64,000 bases of DNA, from positions 62,001 to 126,000 of the forward strand of contig DALZEF010000009.1 in the NCBI GenBank assembly GCA_031979385.1. Reading direction: 5' to 3'. The DNA is from Timonella sp031979385 (GTDB lineage Bacteria > Actinomycetota > Actinomycetes > Actinomycetales > Cellulomonadaceae). The notes beneath the pieces are model-generated. The model ran no database searches. It saw only the letters and a program-made list of their open reading frames with translations, and was not told the origin of the DNA. A program made the position numbers and the translations under genes. Positions 1 through 8,345 of the stretch are shown here, one piece after another; positions within the stretch are counted from its first letter, which is position 1; each line of letters opens with the position of its first letter.

Positions 1-279
1 TTCGAACTTTCGCCAACTGGCTTCAGTGCGGGGCACAAACAGCGGCAGGGCGCGGGTGAAGGTGCTCCCGCTGGCTTGGGTGTCCCACACGAACTCCTCG
101 GTGACACTTGTGCGTCCATCGGCGCCTGCCTGTGCCGAGATCCTGAGCCGTGGTTCCGGCTCATCGTCGGGGCTCGCGGTAGCCCACACGGGTGGCATGA
201 TCCCAACTGCAAAGATGACGACAAGGATGGTGCTCAGTGCACGGCAGACCGCCAGGCGGCGGGAAACATGGGAAATCAA
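1..279 (-). CDS. Partial secreted or membrane protein, N-terminal end (DUF2207-like?)
   Basis: The minus strand is open from a TTG at 279 to the window edge, giving about 93 residues with no stop, so the C-terminus lies outside. The N-terminus has basic residues (residues 6-12), a hydrophobic stretch ALSTILVVIFAVGIM, then a probable cleavage region near WATAS, as in a signal peptide. The mature part contains DGRTSVTEEFVWD and an FTRALPLFVP stretch. This resembles the start of DUF2207 membrane proteins, whose first extracellular strand often has a dGsvtVtE pattern; that family call is inference. There is no clear Shine-Dalgarno sequence. A second TTG at 291 is possible; the frame is closed by a stop at 294. 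Confidence 0.5.
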   Translation of the reverse strand, partial: MISHVSRRLAVCRALSTILVVIFAVGIMPPVWATASPDDEPEPRLRISAQAGADGRTSVTEEFVWDTQASGSTFTRALPLFVPRTEASWRKFE

Positions 280-302
280 GGGCTCACACAATCACAGGGT
301 TT

Positions 303-579
303 GTTGCGGACAAAGTAGTGTAGCGGAGTGCAGGGGCGATGCGTAGCGAGTCTCTGCCGGAGCGTAACGGATGTAGTTCGTAACTGATAGGTGCTTGTTG
401 CGGACAAAGTAGTGTAGCGGAGTGCAGGGGCGATGCGTAGCGAGTCTCTNNNNNNNNNNNNNNNNNNNNNNNNNNNNNNNNNNNNNNNNNNNNNNNNNNN
501 NNNNNNNNNNNNNNNNNNNNNNNNNNNNNNNNNNNNNNNNNNNNNNNNNGCCGGAGCGTAACGGATGTAGTTCGCACCC
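303..579 (+). repeat. Tandem array of 82-bp GTT...AAC structured element (array 1, interrupted by gap)
   Basis: The first complete unit is 303-384; the second begins at 397 (period 94) and runs into the N gap. A degenerate end of a further unit is visible at 550-579. The unit opens with GTTGCGGAC and closes with GTTCGTAAC, which pair over 9 positions if G-T is allowed. The inner segment GCAGGG pairs with CTCTGC. The unit is the same length (82) as the single copy at 10923-11004 and can be aligned to it base for base, in the opposite genomic orientation. Confidence 0.85.
450..549. other. Assembly gap (100 N)
   Basis: There are exactly 100 unknown bases, the usual placeholder for a gap of unknown size. 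It falls inside the second unit of the tandem array, so the true number of repeat units here is not known. Confidence 0.98.
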
Positions 580-647
580 AGTAGGCGCCTGTAACTTTCA
601 AACGGCTTACATTCTACTGGTGACTCGTATGTGTTGAGCGAGGCAGG

Positions 648-1883
648 TCAGTATCCCCGAGCCTCCTCAAGCCAAGGAGCGGGGTTGAGGTACACCGCCC
701 GCATGACGCTGGTGGCCGCGCCGATCATCGCCGAAGAAACACCGACGGGGGCGGGCAGGACATTGAACTGGGCCCAGGGGGCGGCAACGACGTGTGTCAC
801 CAGGCTCTTGGTGACGATCGGGATCAACAGATCAGCCAGGGGGTGGAAGAAGCCGCCGAGAACGATCATGTGGATGTCGATCAGGTTCACGTAATCGGCC
901 AGCGCTCGCCCGAGGGCCTCGCCCGCCGTTTCAACGGCGGCGATTGCCGCTGCGTCACCATCCTGTACGCGTGCGACAAGGGTGGTGGCCGGGGTGTCGT
1001 CGTCAAGCCCCGCGTTGCGCAGGATCGCCAGGAGGCCAGCGTACTGCTCAAGGCAGCCTCGTGAACCGCAACTGCACTCGGGGCCGGAGGGGTCGATTGT
1101 CAGGTGGCCGAGTTCGCCGCTCCAACCGCGTCTCCCGAGGAAGACTGCGCTGTCCTGCACGATCGCGGAACCGATACCGACTTCGGCGGAGACGTAGAGG
1201 AAGGTGGTCAGGTTTGCGAGTGCGACCTGGGCGAGGCCACCGAAGTTCGCCTCGTTGCCGATCCCAATTGTGACGTTGTGGCCGGTGCGAAGGTGCAGGG
1301 CTTCACTGATGGGCTCGGTATTGACGGGGTTGAGGTCATGCCAGCCGAGGTTTGGCGCGACGCGAAGGACGGACCTGTTTGGGTCGATAAGGCCTGGTAA
1401 CGCGATATTGACTCCCGCGATGACTGGGCGACTGCGTCCGGGGGTGAGGACGGATGTCGTGGCCGTTCTGACAAGTGAGACGGCTATCTCAGCCAGTTGA
1501 TTCATTACCTCGTCGGGATTGGATCCCTGAAAATCACCCTCCACGATTATCTGGCCGTGCTCTGTGCCGCTCAGATCGACGATCGTGCCGCCCAGGTAGT
1601 GCCCATTGACCTCGAGTCCGATTCCAAAGAACGTTCCGGTGGCGGGGACGAGGGGGATTGCTGGGCGTCCGGCTTTCTTTGAAACCACTGGTGGCAGTTC
1701 TGCGACCAGTTGGGAATCGACAAGCAGGTCGACTAGCGACGATACGGTTGCGCGGGTGAGGCCGGTGCGTGCCGAGACGGTCGCGCGGGAGATGGGTGCA
1801 TCGGACGTGAAGATCTCTTGGGCTACAAGTGCGAGGTTGCGTTCACGTAGAGTGTGTTGCCCTGATGCATTGCTGACAGTCAT
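648..1883 (-). CDS. xylR: ROK-family transcriptional repressor, probable xylose regulator (XylR type)
   Basis: An N-terminal winged helix-turn-helix (about residues 15-55, ISRATVSARTGLTRATVSSL) is followed by a ROK sugar-kinase-like domain. The ROK zinc motif is CSCGSRGCLEQYAG. It is read divergently from xylA across a short promoter, which fits a XylR-type repressor of xylose genes; that role is inferred from position. I chose the ATG at 1883 because AAGG precedes it by a good distance. An upstream in-frame ATG at 1907 would add eight residues but overlaps the likely promoter. The 3' end faces repeat array 1. Confidence 0.88.
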   Translation of the reverse strand: MTVSNASGQHTLRERNLALVAQEIFTSDAPISRATVSARTGLTRATVSSLVDLLVDSQLVAELPPVVSKKAGRPAIPLVPATGTFFGIGLEVNGHYLGGTIVDLSGTEHGQIIVEGDFQGSNPDEVMNQLAEIAVSLVRTATTSVLTPGRSRPVIAGVNIALPGLIDPNRSVLRVAPNLGWHDLNPVNTEPISEALHLRTGHNVTIGIGNEANFGGLAQVALANLTTFLYVSAEVGIGSAIVQDSAVFLGRRGWSGELGHLTIDPSGPECSCGSRGCLEQYAGLLAILRNAGLDDDTPATTLVARVQDGDAAAIAAVETAGEALGRALADYVNLIDIHMIVLGGFFHPLADLLIPIVTKSLVTHVVAAPWAQFNVLPAPVGVSSAMIGAATSVMRAVYLNPAPWLEEARGY

Positions 1884-1957
1884 GGTGTTGACCTTACCGA
1901 AAACCATGTATAAGTTTAACCGTACAACAAATTGACTCTCGACGAGGAGACTCCAAC
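1884..1957. promoter_or_regulatory. Divergent xylR/xylA promoter and candidate operator
   Basis: This is a 74-bp gap between the divergent start codons. On the plus strand TTGACC (1888-1893) and TATAAG (1909-1914) are promoter-like, although the 15-bp spacing is short. Just downstream, AGTTTAACCGTACAACAAAT carries GTTTAA, shared with the perfect inverted repeat at 48013-48036, so it is a candidate ROK operator. A GAGGAG ribosome site precedes xylA. Confidence 0.5.
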
Positions 1958-3136
1958 ATGGCTCAGCAAGACATCAACTTTTCCTTTGGCCTGTGGACGA
2001 CTGGCTGGACTGGCCAGGACCAGTTCGGTTCAGCGAGCCGTGCACACCGCAATCCCGCAGACGACGTCCGCAAACTAGCCGAACTCGGCGCCTGGGGATT
2101 CACCTTCCACGATGACGACGTCGTGCCATTCGGTTCCGACGACGCAACTCGCGCGAAGCTCCTCGGTCAGGTCAAGGACGCAGCCGAGGAAACCGGACTC
2201 ACCATTGAGATGGTGACCACCAACCTCTTCTCCCACCCCGTATTCAAGGACGGTGGCGTAACCTCAAACGACCGCTCCGTACGGCGCTTCGCACTGCGCA
2301 AGGTGCTGCGCAACGTTGACCTCACCGCAGAGCTCGGAGCCAAGACTTTCGTGATGTGGGGTGGACGCGAGGGCTCCGAGTACGACGGCGCCAAGGACCT
2401 CCACGCAGCGCTTGAGCGCTACAGGGAGGGCGTTGATCTCATCGCAAGCTACATCAAGGAAAAGGGCTACGACATCAAGATCGCCCTTGAGCCAAAGCCA
2501 AACGAACCTCGCGGTGACATCTTCCTGCCAACCGTCGGTCACGCGCTCGGTTTCATCGCGGAACTCGAGCACGGCGACATCGTCGGCCTGAACCCAGAGA
2601 CCGGCCACGAGCAGATGGCAGGCCTGAACTACACCCACGGCCTCGCACAGGCCCTGTGGGCAGACAAGCTCTTCCACATCGACCTCAACGGTCAGCGTTC
2701 CATCAAGTTCGACCAGGACCTCGTGTTCGGCCACGGCGACCTGCTCTCCGCCTTCTTCACCGTTGATCTTGTGGAGAACGGCTTCCCGGCATCCCCGAAC
2801 GCGCCACGCTACACCGGTCCACGGCACTTCGACTACAAGCCATCGCGCACCGAAACGGTCGAAGGGGTCTGGGACTCGGCTCGGGCAAACATGGAAACCT
2901 ACTCCCTGCTTGCCGCCAAGGCAAAGGCCTACCGCGAAGACCCAGAGGTCAAGGTCGCAATGGAACAGGCTGGCCTGTTCGAGTTGGCAACACCGACCCT
3001 AGCCGCCGGTGAAACCGTTGCCGACCTGCTCGCTGACACCGCATCGTTCGAAGACTACGACGCCGACGCGGCCGCACAGCGTTCCTTCGGTTTTGTGCGC
3101 CTCAACCAGCTTGCTCTCAAGCACCTGATCGGCTGA
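1958..3136 (+). CDS. xylA: Xylose isomerase
   Basis: The 392-residue protein interconverts D-xylose and D-xylulose in the cytoplasm. It has the length and hallmark motifs of the actinobacterial enzyme: N-terminal FSFGLWTTGW, catalytic His region FTFHDDDVVPFG (His51), WGGREGSEY, metal-binding LEPKPNEPRGD, FHIDLNGQ and the C-terminal HFDYKPSRTE. The ATG is preceded by GACGAGGAGACTCC, a strong ribosome site. xylB starts 4 bp after its stop, so the two form an operon read away from the ROK repressor. Confidence 0.97.
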   Translation: MAQQDINFSFGLWTTGWTGQDQFGSASRAHRNPADDVRKLAELGAWGFTFHDDDVVPFGSDDATRAKLLGQVKDAAEETGLTIEMVTTNLFSHPVFKDGGVTSNDRSVRRFALRKVLRNVDLTAELGAKTFVMWGGREGSEYDGAKDLHAALERYREGVDLIASYIKEKGYDIKIALEPKPNEPRGDIFLPTVGHALGFIAELEHGDIVGLNPETGHEQMAGLNYTHGLAQALWADKLFHIDLNGQRSIKFDQDLVFGHGDLLSAFFTVDLVENGFPASPNAPRYTGPRHFDYKPSRTETVEGVWDSARANMETYSLLAAKAKAYREDPEVKVAMEQAGLFELATPTLAAGETVADLLADTASFEDYDADAAAQRSFGFVRLNQLALKHLIG

Positions 3137-3140
3137 GTCC

Positions 3141-4580
3141 ATGGCACGTCTTGTCGCTGGCGTCGACTCGTCCACGCAGTCGTGCAAGGTGGTCATACGC
3201 GATGCGGAGACCGGAGCGCTCGTTCGCTCCGGTTCCGCGAAGCACCCCGACGGAACCTCGGTCCATCCCCGGTTCTGGTGGCAGGCCTACCAGGAAGCCG
3301 TCGCAGCGGCTGGTGGACTCGACGGAGTCGAAGCAATCGCGGTTGGCGGGCAACAGCACGGACTCGTCGCACTCGATGAGAACGGTGAGGTCATCCGCGA
3401 TGCACTGCTGTGGAACGACACCCGTTCCGCCGGTGCGGCGCTTGACCTGATTGCGGACCTCGGAGATGCCCGCAATGGTGATGGAGCGCGGGCCTACGCC
3501 TCAGAGATCGGCGTGGTGCCGGTTGCATCCTTCACCGCGTCCAAGGTGCGGTGGCTGCGCGACAACGAACCCGAGAACATGGCCCGCGTCGCTGCCATCG
3601 CACTGCCACACGACTGGCTCATGTGGCAGATCATTGGGGCTGGGGGAGAACCGGGTGCGGCCCGCGATTTGTCTGCCCTTGCAACGGATCGCTCCGACGC
3701 GAGCGGAACGGCCTACTTCAACTCTGTGACCGGCTCCTATGAGCGCGAGCTGTTTGAGTTGGCTGCGGGACCGGGCACATTCGAGCGGATCGTGCTCCCC
3801 CGCATCCTAGGTCCGCACGAAAGCGCTGGAACAACCCCGGATGGGATCGTTGTGGGACCAGGAGCCGGAGATAACGCAGCCGCTGCCTTCGGGTTGGGCG
3901 CAGCCGCAGGCGATATCGTCCTGTCGGTGGGAACGTCCGGTGTGGTGTCGGCCGTCTCCGCGCGCCAGGTGTGTGATGTGACGGGAAACGTGGCCGGGTT
4001 TGCTGCGGCAACCGGTGATTTCCTGCCACTCGTGTGCACGATCAACGCCTCACGCATCTTGGATGTGGCACGCCGCATCTTGGGTGTGAGTTACGACGAA
4101 CTGGCTCAGTTGGCACTGTCCGCACAGCCGGGCGCTGGCGGGCTCGTGCTTATTCCCTACTTTGAGGGGGAGCGTACGCCCAACCGGCCAGATGCGACCG
4201 GAGCGCTGCACGGGATGACGCTCGAGAACACAACCCCGGCGAACATTGCCCGCGCAGCAGTTGAAGCGCTGTTGTGCTCGCTCGCCGACGGCATCGATGC
4301 TCTGCGTGAACTCGGTGTGGAGGTGAAACGACTGCTCCTCATCGGGGGAGGGGCGCAGTCGCCTGCAACCCGTGCGCTTGCGCCCGCAGTGTTCGGGCTT
4401 CCCGTCACGGTACCGGCTGCCGGGGAGTATGTGGCGGACGGTGCGGCACGCCAAGCCGCATGGACCCTGCTGGGTGGCACCGAACCACCTGCGTGGCCAT
4501 TGGCTGGAGCGCAGATGTTTGAGGCTGAACCTACTCCGGTTGTGCGGGAGCAATACGCTGCGGCTAGGGATAAGCTGTAG
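3141..4580 (+). CDS. xylB: Xylulokinase
   Basis: This is a 479-residue FGGY-family kinase that phosphorylates D-xylulose to D-xylulose-5-phosphate. The N-terminal phosphate loop reads VAGVDSSTQSCKVV. GGQQHGLV, LWNDTRS, LSVGTSGVVS and the C-terminal ATP-binding LLIGGGAQSPATR segment are in the expected order. The closely spaced upstream xylA makes the assignment to xylose rather than another pentulose secure. The gene is followed by a 190-bp gap holding a degenerate inverted repeat. Confidence 0.95.
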   Translation: MARLVAGVDSSTQSCKVVIRDAETGALVRSGSAKHPDGTSVHPRFWWQAYQEAVAAAGGLDGVEAIAVGGQQHGLVALDENGEVIRDALLWNDTRSAGAALDLIADLGDARNGDGARAYASEIGVVPVASFTASKVRWLRDNEPENMARVAAIALPHDWLMWQIIGAGGEPGAARDLSALATDRSDASGTAYFNSVTGSYERELFELAAGPGTFERIVLPRILGPHESAGTTPDGIVVGPGAGDNAAAAFGLGAAAGDIVLSVGTSGVVSAVSARQVCDVTGNVAGFAAATGDFLPLVCTINASRILDVARRILGVSYDELAQLALSAQPGAGGLVLIPYFEGERTPNRPDATGALHGMTLENTTPANIARAAVEALLCSLADGIDALRELGVEVKRLLLIGGGAQSPATRALAPAVFGLPVTVPAAGEYVADGAARQAAWTLLGGTEPPAWPLAGAQMFEAEPTPVVREQYAAARDKL

Positions 4581-4613
4581 CGTTCTGACGCACTGACAGG
4601 TGATGGGCCACAA

Positions 4614-4682
4614 TCGGTGGGGTCAGATTGGTCCACAGGCACATATAAAGACCGTGTACCCGGGCCAAAAACGCCCCACCGA
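4614..4682. repeat. Degenerate long inverted repeat (family IR-1, decayed copy)
   Basis: TCGGTGGGG at the left pairs with CCCCACCGA at the right, and an inner GATTGGTCC / CCGGGCCAA part resembles the better-preserved copies at 53968 and 56494. There are many mismatches, so membership is inferred. It lies 34 bp after xylB and could also act as its terminator. Confidence 0.45.
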
Positions 4683-4731
4683 CGACACTGAGCTATCCCA
4701 CGCGTCTTTGCGTCACCCCAGAAAACGTAAA

Positions 4732-4764
4732 AGGGTCCGAAGCAGATCAACTGCTTCGGACCCT
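4732..4764 (-). terminator. Rho-independent terminator for the small minus-strand gene
   Basis: There is a perfect 14-bp stem (AGGGTCCGAAGCAG / CTGCTTCGGACCCT) with a 5-base loop. On the minus strand it is followed by TTTTACGTTTT. It begins 6 bp after the stop of the 53-residue reading frame at 4770-4931. Confidence 0.8.
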
Positions 4765-4769
4765 ACGTG

Positions 4770-4931
4770 TTAGTTGGAGCCGGTTTCATGTTTGATGCAA
4801 CAGGCACGCGGCACGGTGGAAAGAGTCAAAGGCGGAGCGGCTGCGTGGGCGTGCTCGGCATCCATTCCACGAACAAGCCGCTCTAATCGGAAAGGTGCAG
4901 CCACGAGGCGCACCAGGACTGAGAGAACCAT
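4770..4931 (-). CDS. Possible small protein of 53 residues, unknown function
   Basis: An ATG at 4931 has a good AAGGAG ribosome site 7 bases upstream. The frame is open for 53 codons, and a strong terminator follows within 6 bp of the stop. The product starts MVLSVLVRLVAAPFRLERLV, an amphipathic or short hydrophobic start, and ends with PRACCIKHETGSN, which includes a Cys-Cys pair. I do not recognise a family. The isolated position between trmL and a terminator suits either a small protein or a leader-like transcript whose reading frame is incidental. Expression evidence would be needed to decide. Confidence 0.5.
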   Translation of the reverse strand: MVLSVLVRLVAAPFRLERLVRGMDAEHAHAAAPPLTLSTVPRACCIKHETGSN

Positions 4932-5010
4932 CTAAGAACTCCTTCATCCAAAGGGTGCAGTCAACCTATGCAACTATCCGCCGTAGCGGGAACTGCAAAA
5001 GGTGATGCCG

Positions 5011-5032
5011 GACACAACTTTGTTGTTGTGTC
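5011..5032 (-). terminator. Short hairpin downstream of trmL
   Basis: GACACAAC and GTTGTGTC form a perfect 8-bp stem with a 6-base loop, about 60 bp beyond the trmL stop on the minus strand. The T-run is weak (CACCTTTTG some 9 bases on), so termination is plausible but not certain. Confidence 0.45.
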
Positions 5033-5094
5033 TCATCCTCTCACTCTCAGTTATTGCTCACCAAATCGCGGCCTTAGATCGTATTTACCTGCAG

Positions 5095-5616
5095 CTAGAC
5101 CGCAGCGGCGAAACCGTTTTGACGCCAGGCCTCATAGACGGCAATGGATGCCGCATTCGTGAGGTTGAGTGATCTGAGAGACGGCAGCATCGGGATGCGC
5201 AACTCAGCGGTAATACGAGGGTGGTTTAGCACCGCGTCATCGAGGCCGGTTGGTTCAGGACCGAACACGAGAAGATCCGTGGGCTCATACGTCACATCCG
5301 TGAAGTTGGTCGTGGACCGGGTCGTAAACGCAAAGACTCGGGAGGCCGGGTACAGGTCGACGAGAGCGTCGAAGTCCTGGTGCACATCCATGACCGCAAG
5401 ATCGTGATAGTCCAACCCCGCACGCTTGAGCTTTGGCTCGGAGAGATCGAACCCAAGAGGCTCCACCAAGTGCAGTCGGGCTCCCGTGATGGCTGCGAGC
5501 CGGATGGCATTTCCTGTGTTGCCTGCGATGCGTGGCTCGTGAAACACGATGTGGGGAACACCGGATGCTCCGGGCTTGCGGGCGATGGGGGGTTCAAGCG
5601 GTGGTTGCGTACTCAC
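5095..5616 (-). CDS. trmL: tRNA (cytidine/uridine-34 2'-O)-methyltransferase TrmL-like, SPOUT family
   Basis: The 173-residue protein has the three SPOUT knot motifs: FHEPRIAGNTGNAIRLA near the N-terminus, LLVFGPEPTGLDD in the middle, and IPMLPSLRSLNLTNAASIAVYEA near the C-terminus. This arrangement and short length, without an RNA-binding extension, match TrmL, which methylates the wobble ribose of tRNA-Leu using S-adenosylmethionine. Enzymes of this class have two substrate bases, so the exact tRNA target is inferred. The N-terminal 15 or so residues are Pro-rich and may be an overcalled start. Confidence 0.88.
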   Translation of the reverse strand: MSTQPPLEPPIARKPGASGVPHIVFHEPRIAGNTGNAIRLAAITGARLHLVEPLGFDLSEPKLKRAGLDYHDLAVMDVHQDFDALVDLYPASRVFAFTTRSTTNFTDVTYEPTDLLVFGPEPTGLDDAVLNHPRITAELRIPMLPSLRSLNLTNAASIAVYEAWRQNGFAAAV

Positions 5617-5638
5617 AATCCACCATTATCCACCCTTC

Positions 5639-6304
5639 CTAGCGCGGGGCGGTCGCCTCTGCGATGGCCTGCGCAATCGGCACTGAGCCGTTGACAAGTT
5701 CCCACTGCTTGCCGATGGTGGCGTCATCATCGACGGCTGCTGCAATTACCGCCGCGACATCACCGCGGGTGATAGGACCTGTATCCACCTGCCTGCCGAG
5801 TTCGATGGATCCGGTTGGCTCCTCGTCCGTGAGTTGCCCGGGACGCAGAATCGTCCACTTCAGCCCTGAGGCACGTAGGGCCTTGTCGGCCTGTGCCTTC
5901 GCGTCAACGTAGGCTTCCCACACCGCACTTGAGTCTTCGGGTGCAGGCTCATCAACACGTATGGCTGATACCTGGATGAAACGCTGAATGCCAAGATTCG
6001 AAGCGGCCATTTGCGAGAACAGTGACCCCTCCAGATCCACGGTCCGCTTGCGTTCGATATTTCCATCTGGTCCGCCGCCAGCACTGAACACAACGACATC
6101 CACCCCCTCGAGGGCATACTCGAAGTCCTGGAGCGTTGCGTTTTCAATGTCGAGAACGCGCAGGGTCGCACCGAGTTGTTCAAGCTCCTCGCGGTAGTTC
6201 TCAGACCGGGCCAGAGCAATGGGAGCGTGTCCAGCCGCGACAAGCAGAGGATGGAGTTTCAGGGCGATATTTCCGTGTCCGCCCACCACTGCGATTGAAC
6301 TCAT
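5639..6304 (-). CDS. NAD(P)-binding oxidoreductase, atypical short-chain dehydrogenase family
   Basis: The 221-residue Rossmann protein opens with IAVVGGHGNIALKLHPLL, an NAD(P)-binding GxxGxxG-like turn. It has VDVVVFSAGGG at the fourth strand and VWEAYVDAKAQADKAL, an YxxxK pair typical of NAD(P)-binding (SDR_a5/NmrA-like) proteins, then WTILRPGQL. The substrate cannot be read from sequence. Relatives are often called sugar epimerase or NAD(P)H-binding protein. It lies 22 bp upstream of trmL on the same strand and may be co-transcribed with it. Confidence 0.8.
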   Translation of the reverse strand: MSSIAVVGGHGNIALKLHPLLVAAGHAPIALARSENYREELEQLGATLRVLDIENATLQDFEYALEGVDVVVFSAGGGPDGNIERKRTVDLEGSLFSQMAASNLGIQRFIQVSAIRVDEPAPEDSSAVWEAYVDAKAQADKALRASGLKWTILRPGQLTDEEPTGSIELGRQVDTGPITRGDVAAVIAAAVDDDATIGKQWELVNGSVPIAQAIAEATAPR

Positions 6305-6365
6305 CTCTCGACCGTATCAGTTGCCGTGGCACCTTTCTTGTCTGAGAGAACGTACCGTCGACCGA

Positions 6366-8114
6366 TCACGATTTTGGGTTGGCGTAGGTACGGCTGATCG
6401 TGGCTGACACGGGAAACTCAACATCGGTCTGGCCAAAGAGCGTATGTCCTGCCTCTCGGGCCGCATCGTGCACGGCCTGAGCGACCTGCTCGGCAAGATC
6501 CTGAGGAGTGTGGATGAGGATCTCATCATGCAGGAAGAACACGAGGTGCGGTCCCGCAGTCACGGGGTCTGGGCGCGGCAGACTGGTGGTGGCGTTGTCC
6601 TCTGCGATGGAGTTGAAGGCATCAGGAATGGCGACGCCGGGGCTGGTTTCCAGCGTCATCTTGCGGAGGCGCTGGCGTACGCCCGCCATCCACAGCAGCG
6701 CCCATTCAGCCGCCGTGCCCTGGCAGATGAAGTTTCGGGTGAAGCGTCCGTAGGAGCGAGCACGAGAGCGCCGGTCCTGCGAAAACTGAGCGTCATCACC
6801 CTCGACCGTGCTGCCAAAATGTCCAGGCAGCGACGTGCGCCCGAGCCAGGTGTGAACAGTTCCACCCTGCTCACCCGCACGCGCGGCACCTTCAACGAGG
6901 GCCATCGCACGCGGGAACGCGACTTTGAACTTTGGCAGCACCTGGGCGCTGACTCCTGTGGTCCCGCCATACATTGCGCCAAGCATCCCGTACTTGGCGT
7001 GCTCGCGGGATTCAACGACGCCCGCATCAGCGATCCCCTGATACATGTCGTGGCCTCGACCAGCCGACGCCATCGCGGGATCACCAGACATCGCTGCCAA
7101 GATTCGTGGCTCAAGCTGAGCGGCATCTGCGATCACGAACGCCCACCCCGGGTCTGCGACGGCTGCAGGCCGCACGAAATGGGGGAGCTGCAGCGCACCG
7201 CCGCCATCGGCACCCCACCGACCCGTCACCACACCACCGGGAACATAGACCGGCCTAAACCTTCCATCCCTGATCCACTCATCCATCCACGTCCAGCCGT
7301 TCGCGGTCATCATGCGATGCAGTTTCTTGTACTCAAGCAGCACGGGCACCACGGGATGTCTGAGGTCCCGGATCTCCCACTTCGCCGTCGACTTCACATT
7401 CAACCCCGCGCTGTTGAGTGCCTTGAGTAGATCCTTGGGGGAGTCAGGATTGAGGTGGGGAGCCTCCAGTAAGTTGCGGATCTGTTCAGCGAGGCGCTCC
7501 AACTTGACCGGGCGCATCCCGAAGGCCGGACGTGGTCCAAGCGCCTGAGACAGCAACGAGTCGTGTATCCCCACATCCCAGGGAACCCCCGCGTGGGTCA
7601 TCTCCGCAGCGATCAGGCCACCCGCGGACTCCGCAGCCAAGAGATAGGTGAGGCGCCCTCGACGCTCGGGGCTGGCAGAAGCCAGTACGTGCATCTGTCT
7701 GCGATACTCCGCGATCGGATCGCCCAGAACCACAGGAGAGGTGTCGAACAGGGCATCTGACACCACCGGTGGAGGAGAATTCCAGGAAACGGCCTCCGAG
7801 CGTTCAGACTCGCTGGCAGGAGAGAAAAATGACCGGTCAGTCCACCGATTGTTACGCAGAATCGCTCGAGCAAGGCGCAGATCATGAGCCCGCTCGACGC
7901 GTACACCTTCGCGCAGCAGCCGGGCATAGATGATCGAGGTGTCCGCCCATATCCACCGTGGCATGCAGTCACGTTCCAACCCGGACACCCACTGCGCGAA
8001 AGAATTGGCTGGAACGTGGGTTTCGTCGCAAATCTCCAACTCGCCGGTGGCGAGCACAGTCACCCGGCTCGACCTCACTGAGCCGTCCGGTAACTCCACC
8101 ACCACATACTGCAT
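6366..8114 (-). CDS. DNA polymerase A-family protein (actinobacterial 3'-5' exonuclease/polymerase type)
   Basis: About 582 residues carry family A polymerase motifs in order: motif A FVIADAAQLEPRILAAMSGD, motif B EHAKYGMLGAMYGGTTG, and motif C FFLHDEILIHTP with the His-Asp-Glu. There is no 5' nuclease domain, and the N-terminal third is a diverged exonuclease-like region, as in the second PolA-like protein common in actinobacteria. A role in repair synthesis is likely but not shown. The frame extends upstream to 8189, but the ATG at 8114 (MQYVVVELPDG) starts where conserved sequence begins and avoids the terminator region. The glpK terminator lies just upstream. Confidence 0.88.
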   Translation of the reverse strand: MQYVVVELPDGSVRSSRVTVLATGELEICDETHVPANSFAQWVSGLERDCMPRWIWADTSIIYARLLREGVRVERAHDLRLARAILRNNRWTDRSFFSPASESERSEAVSWNSPPPVVSDALFDTSPVVLGDPIAEYRRQMHVLASASPERRGRLTYLLAAESAGGLIAAEMTHAGVPWDVGIHDSLLSQALGPRPAFGMRPVKLERLAEQIRNLLEAPHLNPDSPKDLLKALNSAGLNVKSTAKWEIRDLRHPVVPVLLEYKKLHRMMTANGWTWMDEWIRDGRFRPVYVPGGVVTGRWGADGGGALQLPHFVRPAAVADPGWAFVIADAAQLEPRILAAMSGDPAMASAGRGHDMYQGIADAGVVESREHAKYGMLGAMYGGTTGVSAQVLPKFKVAFPRAMALVEGAARAGEQGGTVHTWLGRTSLPGHFGSTVEGDDAQFSQDRRSRARSYGRFTRNFICQGTAAEWALLWMAGVRQRLRKMTLETSPGVAIPDAFNSIAEDNATTSLPRPDPVTAGPHLVFFLHDEILIHTPQDLAEQVAQAVHDAAREAGHTLFGQTDVEFPVSATISRTYANPKS

Positions 8115-8192
8115 ACCTACATTGTGCAGCGCGCCTCTGACAGTGCATCCACATGCAGTGCGAAATGCAGGCCAGCGCAGGGTGGGCAAAAC

Positions 8193-8234
8193 AAGGGTGG
8201 TTCCTCATCTCAGATGAGACGGGGAACCACCCTT
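8193..8234 (-). terminator. glpK terminator
   Basis: AAGGGTGGTTCC and GGAACCACCCTT form a perfect 12-bp stem. On the minus strand the stem is followed by GTTTTGCCC. It lies 112 bp beyond the glpK stop and separates glpK from the polymerase gene. Confidence 0.75.
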
Positions 8235-8345
8235 ATCGGTTACGTCCAGGCCACTGGGCGGGTAACCCAGCCTGAGATCTCTTACCAGTTGGCGAACAGT
8301 GAAACACAAGACCCCAAGCCACCGCCATACGGCCTGAAACGAAAA

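Noticed and set aside
303..579. Integron cassette attachment sites (attC) for the GTT...AAC element
   Set aside because: attC needs RYYYAAC and GTTRRRY core sites and cassettes with genes. The ends here do not fit GTTRRRY, no cassette genes are enclosed, and no integrase is seen.
4781..5094. tRNA or riboswitch in the gap between xylB and trmL
   Set aside because: I could not draw a cloverleaf or a known riboswitch core. The visible signals are a small reading frame, its ribosome site and a terminator.
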